Position numbers and translations under genes: made by a program | In this document: piece by piece, positions 30,787 through 42,030 of the stretch | How positions within the stretch are numbered: position 1 is the first letter of the stretch | Layout: each line of letters starts with the position of its first letter | The notes under the pieces: generated by a model | What the model saw: only the letters and a program-made list of their open reading frames with translations | Databases searched by the model: none | What the model was told of the DNA's origin: nothing | Assembly: GCF_030323265.1 (NCBI RefSeq) | Contig: NZ_CP104990.1 | Location: forward strand, 620,001 to 684,000 | Reading direction: 5' to 3' | Length of the DNA stretch: 64,000 bases | Source: Terrirhizobium terrae | GTDB taxonomy: Bacteria > Pseudomonadota > Alphaproteobacteria > Rhizobiales > Rhizobiaceae

Positions 30787-31677
30787 ATGGCGGTCATCGA
30801 CCTGAAATCCGGCTCCCTTTCTCTCAAGGTCTCGACGCGAGGCGGCCTGATTCTCGGCTTCTGGGAAAACGGCGATCACGGGCGAGTGGCTCTGTTGCGC
30901 GACGCCACAGACGATGCGGATGCGCTTTCGTCCTCCTGCTACCCGCTCGTTCCCTTTGGCAACCGCGTCAGCGATAATCGTTTTGAGTTCGAGGGCAAGG
31001 AATACAGTTTCGATCCGAATACGAGCTGGGATCCTCACTATCTCCACGGCGAAGGTTGGCAGTCCGAATGGAGTGTCGATGAGAAGGCGGATGACCGCGT
31101 GGTCATGAGCTTTGCCCACCGTGGAGGTAACTCGCCCTATGCCTACCGCGCCACTCAGAGATTTTTGCTCTCTGGTGACGCTTTACAGCTAACTTTGTCT
31201 GTCGAAAATGCGGGAGATAGGGCCATGCCCTTCGGCCTCGGCTGGCATCCCTACTTTCCGATGACACCGAAGACGACGTTGTTTGCGCCAGCGAGAAAGT
31301 TCTGGACCGAAGTCGAGGGCTGGCTGCCGGGCGAGGTGACCGCGATCCCCGAGGATCTCGATTTCAGCGAACCGTCGCAATTGCCGCATCGCTGGGTTAA
31401 CAACGGTTTCGAGGATTGGTCGGGTGAGGCCGTCATCTCGTGGCCGGAACATGACACGCGACTTGTTCTGCAGGCGGATCCGCTTTTCCGCCACGCATTC
31501 GTCTTCGTATCGGACACCGAATTCGATCCGCAGTTCCGCCGTGACTATTTCTGTTTCGAGCCGATGTCGCATCTGGCGAACGGCCACAACCTGCCGGATC
31601 TCGGCGGGCTCAAAATTCTTCAGCCGGGCGAGAACCTGTCGGGCGGTATTCGGCTTCGGCCTGAAAAGTTGCAGTGA
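30787..31677 (+). CDS. Aldose 1-epimerase
   Basis: A 296-residue galactose mutarotase-like protein. Visible motifs are PLVPFGNRVSDNRF, WDPHYLHGEGWQSEW (catalytic histidine) and LGWHPYFP (second histidine). It interconverts alpha and beta anomers so that the sugar dehydrogenase receives its preferred form. Tight placement between the permease and the oxidoreductase supports a role on the imported sugar. Confidence 0.88.
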   Translation: MAVIDLKSGSLSLKVSTRGGLILGFWENGDHGRVALLRDATDDADALSSSCYPLVPFGNRVSDNRFEFEGKEYSFDPNTSWDPHYLHGEGWQSEWSVDEKADDRVVMSFAHRGGNSPYAYRATQRFLLSGDALQLTLSVENAGDRAMPFGLGWHPYFPMTPKTTLFAPARKFWTEVEGWLPGEVTAIPEDLDFSEPSQLPHRWVNNGFEDWSGEAVISWPEHDTRLVLQADPLFRHAFVFVSDTEFDPQFRRDYFCFEPMSHLANGHNLPDLGGLKILQPGENLSGGIRLRPEKLQ

Positions 31678-31701
31678 TGAGCATGTCCTTTGGGAGCACA
31701 G

Positions 31702-33328
31702 ATGTCTAAGGAACGTCGTTTCGACTACATCATTGTCGGTGGCGGCAGTTCTGCCTGCGTTGTCGCAGCACGTCTCGTCGCCGACGGCCGGGCACGCGTG
31801 CTGCTTTTGGAGCGCGGACCCGCAAAGCCCAATCCGATCATGAACTTCCCTGCCGGCTACATGAAGTTCCTGGCCAAGGATACCTACCTTGCCATGCACA
31901 AGACCAAGCCGCAGCCGCAGCTTGACGGCCGCGGTCCGATCGTGCCGCAGGGCAGGGTTCTGGGTGGCGGCAGCACGGTCAATGCGATGGTTTACATGCG
32001 CGGGCAGGCTGCCGACTTCGACCTCTGGAACGAGCTAGTCACGGCGCCTGGGACAGACAATGACGGTGCCTGGTCCTATCGTGATCTCCTTCCTTATTTT
32101 AAGGCGCAGGAGGATAACGATCATCTTGCAGGCGAGTATCACGGTGTCGGCGGACCATTGAAGATCTCGCATCTTGGCCATACGAGCCCGATGACCCGCA
32201 CCTATGTGAAGACACTGCAAGGCATGGGCATTCCCTACAACCCGGACTTCAACGGTGCCGCGCAGTTCGGCGTCGGATTTATGCAGCACACGATCGACTG
32301 GAATACGCGGAAACGCTCCAGTGCTGTCGATGCTTTTCTGGCGCCGGTGATGAGCAATCCGCTTCTGACGATCGAGATAGGCGCAACCGTGACGAATATC
32401 CGCATGGACGGTGATCGTGCCATCGGCGTCGACTATGTAAAAGGTGGGAAGTCGAACTCGGCGGAAGCAGGTGTAGAAGTCATCCTTGCGGCCGGTGCCT
32501 ATCAGACGCCGAAGCTGATGATGATTTCTGGCATCGGACCTGAGGACGAACTGGCAAGGCACGGCATCAGGACTAAGGTTGCACTGCCCGGCGTCGGCAA
32601 GAACCTTCAGGATCACTATGAATGCCCTGTCGTCGCGACGACAAAGGGTTCATTCGGCTATTACAAGCAGGATCGCGGCTGGCCGATGATCAAGGCCGGT
32701 CTGCAGTATCTGATGTTCAAGTCAGGCCCTGTCTCGACCACGGGCGTGGAGACGTGCGCCTTCTACGATCCCGACGGACACAATGAACGGCCGACCATCC
32801 AGATGTTCTGCGTGCCTACCGTTTATCTGGACCGCGACGTTATGGGCACGGAGCCAGGCGACGGCGTCACAATCAATTCACTGCTATTGCGGCCCAAGGC
32901 GAGGGAGCCGTCACGCTGGCATCAAGCGATCCATTCGCCGATCCGATCGTCGACACCCAGATCTTTGGCCACCCCGACGATCTCAAACTTACCATGGCAG
33001 GTTTTCGCTTCGCGCGCACCGTGCTGGCCGCCTCGCCAATGCACGATCTTATTGAAAGGAAATCTTCCCTGGTGCCGATGTGGTAAGTGACGAGGCGATC
33101 GCCGCCCATTGCAAGCGCACGGTCAAGACCGGTTATCACCCGGTCGGCACCTGCAAGATGGGGCATGACGGCGATCCCGAAGCGGTTCTCGATAGTGACT
33201 TGAAAGTTCGAGGAACACGTGGCCTGCGGGTCATTGACGCGTCCCTCATGCCGACCATCGTCAGCGGCAACACCAATGCAGCCGTCCTCGCCGCAGCCGG
33301 CAAGGCGGCGGACCTCATTCTCTCCTGA
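31702..33328 (+). CDS. GMC-family FAD oxidoreductase, two frameshifts
   Basis: A glucose-methanol-choline oxidoreductase of about 542 residues. The N-terminus has FAD-binding [19 protein letters not shown], here with Ala in place of the last glycine of GxGxx[21 protein letters not shown] is GMC signature 1, and the C-terminus has the catalytic HPVGTCKMG. Breaks: GGG 32903-32905 (one G short) and AAA 33060-33062 (one A short). Between them the restored frame reads [17 protein letters not shown]. Leaderless. In context it may oxidise an aldose or polyol; choline-type substrates cannot be excluded. Confidence 0.83.
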
Positions 33329-33341
33329 TCGGGACACACCC

Positions 33342-34489
33342 ATGAAGATCACCAAGCTGACCACCTATATCGTGCCGCCGCGCTGGCTGTTCCTGAAGAT
33401 CGAGACCGATGAGGGCATTTGCGGCTGGGGCGAACCGGTCGTCGAGGGTAGGGCGCTGACAGTGGAAGCAGCGGTACAGGAGATGGCGGACTACCTGATC
33501 GGGAAGGATCCGTTCCTGATCGAGGATCACTGGACGGTCCTTTATCGCGGGGGCTTTTATCGGGGCGGGGCGATCCACATGTCGGCGCTTGCCGGCATCG
33601 ACCAAGCGCTCTGGGACATCAAGGGCAAGGCGCTCGGACAACCTGTCCATTCGCTGCTCGGCGGACAGCTGCGCGACCGTATCAAGGTCTATTCCTGGAT
33701 CGGCGGCGATCGGCCTTCCGATGTCGCACAGAACGCCAAGGACGTCGTGGCACGCGGCTTTCAGGCGATCAAGCTCAACGGCTGCGAGGAAATGCAGATC
33801 GTCGACACCAATGAGAAAGTGGAGAAGGCGGTCGAGACCATTGCCATCATCCGCGAGGCTGTCGGCCCACATATCGGCATTGGTGTCGATTTCCATGGTC
33901 GAGTCCACAAGCCGATGGCCAAGGTGCTGGCGAAGGAGCTCGAACCCTACAAGCTGATGTTCATCGAGGAGCCCGTTCTATCGGAAAACAAGGAAGCATT
34001 GAAGGAAATCGCCAATCACTCGTCGACCCCGATCGCGCTAGGCGAGCGGCTATATTCCCGCTGGGACTTCAAATCGGTCTTCGAAGGGGCTATGTCGATA
34101 TCATCCAGCCGGACCTGTCCCATGCCGGTGGCATTACCGAGTGCCGCAAGATCGCCGCGATGGCGGAGGCTTATGACGTGGCTTTGGCGCCGCATTGCCC
34201 ACTTGGTCCGATCGCGCTTGCAGCTTGCCTTCAGGTGGATGCCGTCTCCTACAATGCCTTCATCCAGGAGCAGAGCCTTGGCATCCACTACAACAAGGCG
34301 AATGACATCCTCGATTATATCTCCAACAAGGACGTGTTCCAGTATGCGGATGGTTTTGTAAGCATTCCGCAGGGACCGGGCCTCGGTGTCGAGGTTGACG
34401 AGGCCTATGTGATCGAGCGGGCGAAGGAGGGGCATCGTTGGCGCAATCCGATCTGGCGCCATCCAGACGGCAGCTTTGCAGAATGGTAG
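33342..34489 (+). CDS. dgoD: D-galactonate dehydratase, frameshifted
   Basis: An enolase-superfamily acid-sugar dehydratase. It closely matches Dgo[21 protein letters not shown] at the start, [14 protein letters not shown] and FIEEPVL (metal ligands), [11 protein letters not shown], and [13 protein letters not shown] then [13 protein letters not shown] with the catalytic histidine. The break is at the G run 34086-34089: one more G gives [13 protein letters not shown] and exactly 382 residues, the length I recall for E. coli DgoD. It makes 2-dehydro-3-deoxygalactonate for DgoK and DgoA, which lie on the opposite strand 12 kb away. Confidence 0.93.
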
Positions 34490-34502
34490 GGGTGAACAGA
34501 CG

Positions 34503-35282
34503 ATGACGGGACGGCTTTCAGGCAAGCGGATCTTCGTAACAGGTGCCGCACAGGGTATCGGCCTTGCGATCGCCAAGGCTTTTCTGCGTGAGGATGCGGC
34601 GCTGTTTCTCGTCGATCGCGATGACGCACTCCTGGAGCGCGAGGCCACTGCTTTGAAGCGGGCGGGTGGATCGCTTGGCTGGTTTGCCTTAGACATTACC
34701 GACGCAGCGGCCGTTACCGCAGCCGTTCGGGATGCTGCTGAAAAAATCGGCCCGATCAACGCGCTCGTCAACAATGCCGGCGTAAATGTCTTCGCGGAGC
34801 CCTTGGAAACGACAGACGAAGAATGGAATCGTTGCTTCGATATCAACCTGAAGGGTGCATGGAACTGCAGCAAGGCAGTCCTTCCGGATATGATCGGTGC
34901 TGGCGGCGGCGCTATTCTGAACATTGCGTCCACTCATGCCTTCACCATTATCCCTCACACATTTCCTTATCCTCTGGCGAAACATGCACTGCTCGGGATG
35001 ACCAAGTCGCTGGGGCTCGAATATGCCAACAAAAACGTCCGAGTGAATGCTTTGGCGCCAGGCTATGTCGCCACCCAGAAGGTTATCGATTACTGGGATA
35101 GCTTTCCCGATCCACAGGCGGCCAAAGCCGAGACCATGAAGCTCCACCCAGGAGGGCGGATTGCGTCTCCCGAGGAAATTGCGATGGCCGCCGTCTTTAT
35201 GATTTCGGACGAATGCCCATTCATGAACGCTGCATGTTTGACCGTAGATGGCGGATTAAGTGTCCAGCAACACCCAGCTTGA
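34503..35282 (+). CDS. SDR-family sugar/polyol dehydrogenase
   Basis: A 259-residue classical SDR: TGAAQGIGLAIA cofactor motif, NNAGVN, catalytic serine in NIASTHAF and YPLAKHA with the Tyr-x-x-x-Lys. Here the Tyr is followed by PLAK as expected. It is the last gene of the operon, 13 bp after dgoD. It could be the aldose 1-dehydrogenase that makes the galactono- or arabinono-lactone, or act on another sugar acid. Confidence 0.83.
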   Translation: MTGRLSGKRIFVTGAAQGIGLAIAKAFLREDAALFLVDRDDALLEREATALKRAGGSLGWFALDITDAAAVTAAVRDAAEKIGPINALVNNAGVNVFAEPLETTDEEWNRCFDINLKGAWNCSKAVLPDMIGAGGGAILNIASTHAFTIIPHTFPYPLAKHALLGMTKSLGLEYANKNVRVNALAPGYVATQKVIDYWDSFPDPQAAKAETMKLHPGGRIASPEEIAMAAVFMISDECPFMNAACLTVDGGLSVQQHPA

Positions 35283-35870
35283 ACTCGGCGGAGTGTTGTT
35301 GGACCGAGAGAAACCTGACGTCAGAAATTCTGCCGGTAAAGTGTAGCCGTAAGAGAATTATCGTTTTCGAAAAACTGGGTTGATGATCCGAGTCGGTCCA
35401 AGAGCGATAAAAGGACGCCCGCTTGCACACAACATGGGCTGGGCATCCGAGCCAGATATTTCAGCCGACCCTAAGCAACCGGCGGACAGCGCAGCCTTGT
35501 CTTACGGTAGGAAGCGACCGTAGTGCTGTCGCAAGGTATCGGGAAATGAGCAGCAGGAATGGGCCTGAAGGCTCCGGCCGCCAGCCGCAGGTACCGGCTT
35601 TCATCCGGCATCCGTCTTATGATCTCATCGTGATCTTCCGATATTCTGTCAGGAGCTTTTCGCCTCACAGAACGACACGATTGGTTAGAACCGTCACGAT
35701 GAAGTTCGGATATTTTCCGCTGAAAATAGAGTGACGCAGCGCCATCCAGTCATGGCTTGACCACAACCACGCTGGATGGCGCAGATCGAAAACCTCGGCC
35801 AGGGCCCTTGCAATCCGGCAGATGTCAACCAGCTTTAGGCACCTGTAGCCAAACCAAATCGAGGTCACTC
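35283..35870. other. Gene-poor region before the RND operon
   Basis: This stretch of 588 bp lies between the SDR and the RND adaptor. Short frames exist on both strands but have no ribosome sites or recognisable family sequence. It may hold the promoter of the efflux operon and possibly an eroded gene. Confidence 0.4.
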
Positions 35871-36977
35871 ATGACAATGGCGCTAGCTCGCCTGGGCCGT
35901 GCTCTTTTCGTCCATACTCTCATCGTTACCTTAGGTGCGACCGTTGCCTTGGACCATGCCGCGGCCCAGGAACAGCAGGGGGCGCCCCTCGAACTCTCTC
36001 AGGTCGATGTCAGCACGGCAACGCGCCAGGATATCGCCACCGAGGTGCGGATCGCGGGGTCGCTGACGCCGATCCGTCGTTCAACGCTCACCTCGCGGGT
36101 GTCCTCCACTATTCTTGAACTGCCGGTCCAGATCGGCGACGTGGTCAAGAAGGGTGATCTCCTGGTGCGCTTCGACACCGAAGCGCTTGCCTCTGCAGTA
36201 ACGGCGCGCAAAGCCGAGATCGATGCCCTCGGCGCGCAGATCGAGTTGGCCGAGGTGGTGCTGGAGCGTAACACCGCCCTTGGAGAGCGTGGTGCTGCTT
36301 CCGAGGCCACGCGGCTCGAAGCTCAGGCCAATCTGTTGAACCTGCGCGCGCAACTCAGATCCAAACAGGCGGAAGTCGCGGACGCCGAGCGCTCTCTCGC
36401 CTATGCCGAACTTCGGGCGGAATTCGATGGCGTCGTTGCGTCCCGCGCTGTCGACCAGGGACAAACAGTGCCTCTCAACACGGAACTGATGAGCCTTGTA
36501 GACCTCAGCCGGATGGAGGTTGATGCTGGTGTTCCGACAAGCCGCATCCCGCTTGTTCAGCTTCGGCAGCCCGTGGAATTGAGCGTCGAAGGCTTTCCTG
36601 GCCGCACTTTTGCTGGCGAAGTCATGCGCATCTCGCCGACCGCGGTCGCGGGGTCTCGTGCCGTCCGCGTCTTTGTCGCAATCAACAATGACGAAGGCCT
36701 GTTGCGCGGCGGCATGTTCACCACCGGCATCCTGAAAGTCGATGACCAGAAGGACGTTATAGCTCTGCCTGCCGCGTCGATCCGGCACGACGCGGAAGGG
36801 ACCTTCGTACTCAAGGTGGATGGCGACACGTTGCGGCGACAACCAGTCGATCTCGGGACGAGCTGGACCGACCGGAACCTCGTTCAGGTCACAGGTGTGC
36901 AAGAGGGTGACGTTATAGTTGCGGCTCCACTACCCGATCTCGTGGCAGGCACGTCCGTGCGCATTGAGGACATCTGA
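35871..36977 (+). CDS. RND efflux periplasmic adaptor (membrane fusion protein)
   Basis: A 368-residue MFP/HlyD-type adaptor. Residues 1-34 hold a membrane or signal segment (ending AAAQEQQG). Then come the lipoyl half (VSSTILELPVQIGDVVKKGDLLVRFD), a coiled-coil hairpin (residues about 100-170) and the beta-barrel and membrane-proximal domains. It joins the inner-membrane pump to an outer-membrane channel, and no channel gene is present here. GAGG stands 6 nt before the ATG at 35871. The pump follows after 3 bp. Confidence 0.9.
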   Translation: MTMALARLGRALFVHTLIVTLGATVALDHAAAQEQQGAPLELSQVDVSTATRQDIATEVRIAGSLTPIRRSTLTSRVSSTILELPVQIGDVVKKGDLLVRFDTEALASAVTARKAEIDALGAQIELAEVVLERNTALGERGAASEATRLEAQANLLNLRAQLRSKQAEVADAERSLAYAELRAEFDGVVASRAVDQGQTVPLNTELMSLVDLSRMEVDAGVPTSRIPLVQLRQPVELSVEGFPGRTFAGEVMRISPTAVAGSRAVRVFVAINNDEGLLRGGMFTTGILKVDDQKDVIALPAASIRHDAEGTFVLKVDGDTLRRQPVDLGTSWTDRNLVQVTGVQEGDVIVAAPLPDLVAGTSVRIEDI

Positions 36978-36980
36978 GCC

Positions 36981-39900
36981 ATGTTTCTTACCCGTATCAG
37001 CGTCGCCCATCCCGTTTTTGCTACGATGATGATGGTGACGATCCTGGTCGTCGGTTTGTTCTCCTACAGCCGTCTGGGTGTCGACCAGTTTCCCGAAACT
37101 GACCTGCCGATCGTGGTCGTCGCGACAACCTATACCGGCGCATCGCCTGCCTCGGTTGAAAGCGAGGTCTCGCGGCCGATCGAATCGTCGCTGAACACGA
37201 TTGGTGGTATCGATACGATCACGTCGGAATCTTACGAAGGCCGCTCCATCGTCGTGGTCCAGTTCGATCTCGATACGGATAGTCAGGTCGCGGCACAGGA
37301 AGTGCGTGACCGGGTGGCGCGGCTTGAGGCGACATTCCCCGACGAGGTCGATACACCACAGGTTACCCGCTTCAATCCCGATGACCAGCCGATCCTTTCG
37401 ATCGCGGCTTCCTCGCCGACAAGAACGCTGTCCGAGATCACGACGCTTGCCAACCGCATCATCACCAATCGGTTGAATGTTATCGCCGGTGTGGGCCAGA
37501 TTTCGCTTGTCGGCGACAGCGAGCGGCAGGTGCTCGTCGTCGTCGATCCGGATCGGCTGGAAGCCTATGGTGTTGGTGTCTCGACTGTGATGGATGCTAT
37601 CCGGCGGGAGAACCAGGATCGCGCCGCCGGCACGCTGATCTCCGGCATCAACCAGCGTATCGTGACGGTGGAGGGCCGTATCGCCGATGCGGCTGGTTTC
37701 AACAGCATCATTGTCGCCCAAAGCGGCGGCTATCCGGTCTATCTCTCCGACGTTGCCAGCATCCTCGATACGGGCGCCGAGGTGACGAGCCGTGCCACCT
37801 ATCAGGGCGCGCCCTCGCTCGGACTGGATATCGTCAAGGTGCAGGGCGCCAACACCGTGGAAGTGGCACGGGCGTTGCGTAATGAGATTTCCGCGTTGAA
37901 CGTGGAGCTGGCGAAGGAGAATGTCGAGCTTACGATTACCCGCGACAACTCCCGCGCAATCGCGGCTCAAGTATCGGAAGTACAGCGCACGCTGATCGAA
38001 GGCGGCGTGCTGACGGTGCTGATCGTCTTCATCTTTCTCAATTCCTGGCGCTCGACTGTCATTACCGGCCTCACATTGCCGATCTCCGTCATCGGCACGT
38101 TTGCGGTCATCTATGCACTGGGCTTCACGCTCAACACCATGACGCTGATGGCGCTGTCTCTGTCGATCGGTATCCTGATCGACGATGCGATCGTCGTGCG
38201 GGAAAACATCACCCGCCACCTGCAGATGGGCAAGGATCATGTGAGCGCCGCGCTCGACGGCACCAACGAGATCGGGCTCGCGGTTCTTGCAACGACGCTC
38301 TGCATCGTAGCTGTCTTCTTGCCCGTTGCCTTTATGGGCGGGCTGATCGGCCGCTTCTTTCTGCAATTCGGCGTGACGGTCGCAGCGGCCGTGATGATCT
38401 CGCTGTTCGTGTCCTTCACACTTGATCCCATGCTGTCCAGCGTCTGGCACGATCCGCAGTCGCAGAGGGGGCCAAGCGTGGTTTCATTGGGCGATCGGTC
38501 GAACGCTTCGACCACTGGTTCGAGGGACTGGCTGGCCGCTACCGTTCGCTCATCCACTGGACCTTCGATCACCGCAAGACAACGATTGGTGTTGTCGTGG
38601 CGATGTTCGTTGGAAGCCTGCTGCTCGTGCCGCGCATTGGCGCCGAATTCCTGCCGCCGGCCGACCAGGGTGAGGTGAGCGTGTCGCTCGAAGCCAATGA
38701 GGGCGCGTCGCTCGATTACATGGCAGCGAAGGTTGGGCAGGTCGAGCGGGCGCTGCGGGAGTTTCCCTATGTCGCATCCATCTATTCGACGGTCAATTCT
38801 GGTGGCGCTCGGGGCTTCAACGAGGCCGTCGTCGCGGTGCAGCTTGTGCCGAGCGCGGACAGAGATCTGACCACTGCACAGAGCATCGATCCGATCCGCC
38901 AGCGGCTGGCGAGGATCGCCGGGCTAAAAATCTCGGTCGGGCAGTCGACCGGTGTCGGCGGTTCGCAGAAACCGTTGCAGCTGTCGATCCTCGGTGACGG
39001 CGACGAAGGATTGCGACTTATTTCCGACCAGATTACAACCGCGCTTTCCACCATTCCGGGTGCGACAGAAGTGGAATCGTCGATCGAGAACGTGCGTCCT
39101 ACTTTGGCTGTACGTGTACGTCGCGAGGCGGCAAGCGACCTCGGTGTTTCGATCGCCATGATCGGTGATACCCTACGGCCGCTGGTAGCAGGCGATGCCA
39201 TTTCCGTGTGGAACGCGCCGGATGGCGAGAGTTACGACGTCATGGTGCGCCTGCCGGCGACCGGCAGACGGGATGCGGCGCAGCTGCGAAATCTCACCAT
39301 TTCCACCGACCGCACCGACGACGACGGCAAACCGATCACCGTTCTGCTCGACCAGGTTGCTGATGTCGTGGAAAGCACTGCACCCGACGCAATCACTCGC
39401 AAGGATCTCTCGCGTGAGGTGAGGATATCAAGCAACATCGAGGGCAGGGCACTGGGTGATGTTACAAATGATCTCAACGCCGCGATCGCCCAGATGGACA
39501 TTCCGGTCGGTTACCGCATCTCCTTCGGTGGCGATGCCGAGAACCTGGCTGAGAGCACCGGTTATGCACTTCAGTCGCTACTGCTTGCCGTGATCTTCAT
39601 CTACATTATTCTCGCCTCGCAATTCGGCTCCTTCATCCAGCCAATCGCGATCATGATGACCCTGCCACTGTCGTTGATCGGGGTGCTGCTCGGGCTTCTC
39701 TTTACGGGTTCGACACTCAACATGTTCTCAATGATTGGCTTTATCATGCTGATGGGCCTGGTTACCAAGAACGCCATTCTGCTGGTGGACTATTCCAATC
39801 TTGGTGTTCATGAGGGCAAGACGCTGCGGGACAGTCTTGCGGATGCCGGGGCGGTCAGACTGCGGCCGATCGTCATGACGACGCTTGCGATGATCTTCGG

Positions 39901-40123
39901 CATGCTGCCGATGGCGCTCGGACTTGGCGAGGGCGGCGAGCAGCGCGCACCTATGGCCCATGCCGTTATCGGCGGATTGATATCCTCGACCCTGCTGACG
40001 CTTGTCTTCGTTCCGGTCGTCTTAACCTACCTCGACGGCTTGGCACAATGGGTCAGGCGATGGTTCTCTCCGGGGGCAGACAACGCACAGAGCGGTGAGG
40101 CCAAGGGCCCAGTTTCGGGCTGA
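36981..40123 (+). CDS. RND multidrug efflux inner-membrane transporter, frameshifted
   Basis: An AcrB/MdtB-class pump of about 1047 residues. The proton-relay aspartates are in [15 protein letters not shown] and the lysine partner in [15 protein letters not shown]. Two periplasmic loops and twelve membrane helices are evident. The break lies at the G run 38467-38471 (five G, six needed); restored, the join reads [18 protein letters not shown] and continues into [16 protein letters not shown]. With the adaptor it exports drugs or metabolites; the substrate is unknown. The divergent LysR gene downstream may relate to it. Confidence 0.9.
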
Positions 40124-40300
40124 ATATTCCCGCGGCCGAGCTCTGCATCGAGATGGCACAAGCGACGAGGCTGAGCAAGCATCATTGTGCTCTTGTCGGC
40201 CCCAGGAGTGAATGCCGAAGCTGGGTGGACGATCTAGTGACACATGACATGATCTGACATTTTCGCCATGCGGTGGCGGCGAAATCGGCGTCTGATTTCC

Positions 40301-41215
40301 TTACCGCTTCAGTTGCTGCTGTAGCTCGTTGCGAACAAAGGAAACCAATCTCGACAGCCCGGCCGAGAGCTCGGCACCGTCGCGCAGCCAGATATAGGCC
40401 GGCCAGTAGGTGTGACCCCATTGCGGTACGAGTTCGATAAGCTCTCCTTTGTCGAGCGCGGGCTGGACCATGAAATCGAGCAATCTCGCCGCACCGATGC
40501 CGGCCTGCACCGCCGCCAAGATCGATGGTGCGTCATTCAAGGTGAGCGTCGAATTAGGTGAAACGCGCTGACTGCGGCCATCCGAATGTTTGAAATTCCA
40601 TTCGTGGTGCCGGCCGCTGATATCATCCATCAGCCGAACACAGGGATAGGTTGCGAAATCCCCTGGATCGCTGGGCGTCCCATGGGAATTAACAAGGTCA
40701 GGCGACGCACATACCACCACCCGGCTTTCAAAGAGCGGGCTCTTTTCGATCATCCGCGGATCGGGACCGCCAAATCTCATCGCCGCGTCATATCCATTCA
40801 TTACGAGGTCGGGACACTGATCACGTACGAGGATATCGACCTCGAGATTTGGGTATTGTTGCAGGAAAGTGCGGATACGCGGGACAAGAAGATAGGTCGC
40901 GAAAGCAGCGTCACAACAAACCCGTAGACGACCTCTTATTGCGCTATCGTCCTGTGGCGAACGGGTTACCGCCGTTTCCATGCTCTGCAGAAGCGGAACG
41001 ATTTCGTCATAGAGTTTGCGGCCTTCGTCGGTGACCCTTACGGCGCGACCATTACCGTCAAAGAGCTTGAAGCCAAGGCGCTCCTGCAATCGCGCAATCG
41101 AGCGGCTGACTCCGGATCTGGATAGTCCCACCACTGGTGCCGCAGCAGCAAAGCTCCCCGTCTCGATGACGGTAACGAAAACGGTCATACCGTTGATAAC
41201 CCTGGCATCGAACAT
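40301..41215 (-). CDS. LysR-family regulator
   Basis: A 304-residue LysR regulator. The N-terminal winged helix reads GSFAAAAPVVGLSRSGVSRSIARLQERLG, and the C-terminus is the two-lobed effector domain (residues about 90-300). It is divergent from the secreted SnoaL-like protein and two SDRs, which is the usual arrangement for control of that operon. It is also convergent with the RND pump. Effector unknown. The frame is intact. Confidence 0.87.
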   Translation of the reverse strand: MFDARVINGMTVFVTVIETGSFAAAAPVVGLSRSGVSRSIARLQERLGFKLFDGNGRAVRVTDEGRKLYDEIVPLLQSMETAVTRSPQDDSAIRGRLRVCCDAAFATYLLVPRIRTFLQQYPNLEVDILVRDQCPDLVMNGYDAAMRFGGPDPRMIEKSPLFESRVVVCASPDLVNSHGTPSDPGDFATYPCVRLMDDISGRHHEWNFKHSDGRSQRVSPNSTLTLNDAPSILAAVQAGIGAARLLDFMVQPALDKGELIELVPQWGHTYWPAYIWLRDGAELSAGLSRLVSFVRNELQQQLKR

Positions 41216-41440
41216 ATCACGGTCCTCACGTTCTCACGTCATCGGTGATCACTGCGCATCGTTGTGTCGACATTTTGGCAATGAACCGGCTTCGCTAGTC
41301 AACGTTTCAACGGTGTACGAAGTGATCCGTACAGGATCATGAAATGCCAAGCTCACAGTCCGGAAGATCTGCGAGCGCATGGGGCACATCCATTTCGGAC
41401 TATTCGCTCTTATCGTTCATGAGGTGAGTGAGGATATGCG

Positions 41441-41989
41441 ATGATAAGTTTGAAAAGATTTCACTCACTTTCCGGTGCCACCCTTATGGTATCGATGGTG
41501 GCCGGCGCAATGCTGGCGCCGCACGGTGTCAGCGCATCTTCGCGGTCTTCCGTTGAGGCGCGCAATCACGACATTGTCTCTGCAGCCTTCGCCCGTTGGA
41601 GTGCTGGCTCAACCAGCTTCTTCTCTGACATCCTTGCGCCCGAAGTGGTCTGGACGATCGAAGGTTCGGGGCCAAGCGCAGGTGTTTATCGTGGACGCGA
41701 CGAGTTCATTGAGCGCGCAGTCCAGCCATTCGCGTCACGCCTGAAAACGGCTGTGAAACCGGTTCGCAAAAGCGTCTGGGCCGACGGTGATCATGTCATC
41801 ATAAACTGGGAAGGCGAAGGGCAAGCCCGAGATGATCAAAACTATGCCAACAGCTATCTCTGGATCTTCCGCATGGACGAGGGAAGGGCCGTCGAAGTGA
41901 AGGCGTTTCTTGATCTCGTGCCGTACGACGAGGTGATCCGGCGCATCCCGCAAAGACAGCCATCGGAAAGGCCATCGGCTAGGCGGTGA
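41441..41989 (+). CDS. Secreted SnoaL-like (NTF2-fold) protein
   Basis: A 182-residue protein. Residues 1-33 look like a Sec signal peptide (basic start, hydrophobic LMVSMVAGAMLAP, then VSASS). The mature part is an NTF2-fold domain with VVWTIEGSGPSAGVYRGRDEF and VEVKAFLDLVPYDEVI, related to the cytoplasmic SnoaL-like gene at 6439-7014. An exported member is unusual in this family. No catalytic function can be assigned. It precedes two SDR genes under a divergent LysR regulator. Confidence 0.75.
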   Translation: MISLKRFHSLSGATLMVSMVAGAMLAPHGVSASSRSSVEARNHDIVSAAFARWSAGSTSFFSDILAPEVVWTIEGSGPSAGVYRGRDEFIERAVQPFASRLKTAVKPVRKSVWADGDHVIINWEGEGQARDDQNYANSYLWIFRMDEGRAVEVKAFLDLVPYDEVIRRIPQRQPSERPSARR

Positions 41990-42030
41990 GCCGGCCGCAG
42001 TGGCGCGGCTAAATCTGCAGGAGATTGAAC

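Noticed and set aside
36930-38450. Long minus-strand frame opposite the RND pump
   Set aside because: Asp/Arg/His-rich antisense of a membrane protein; no motif.
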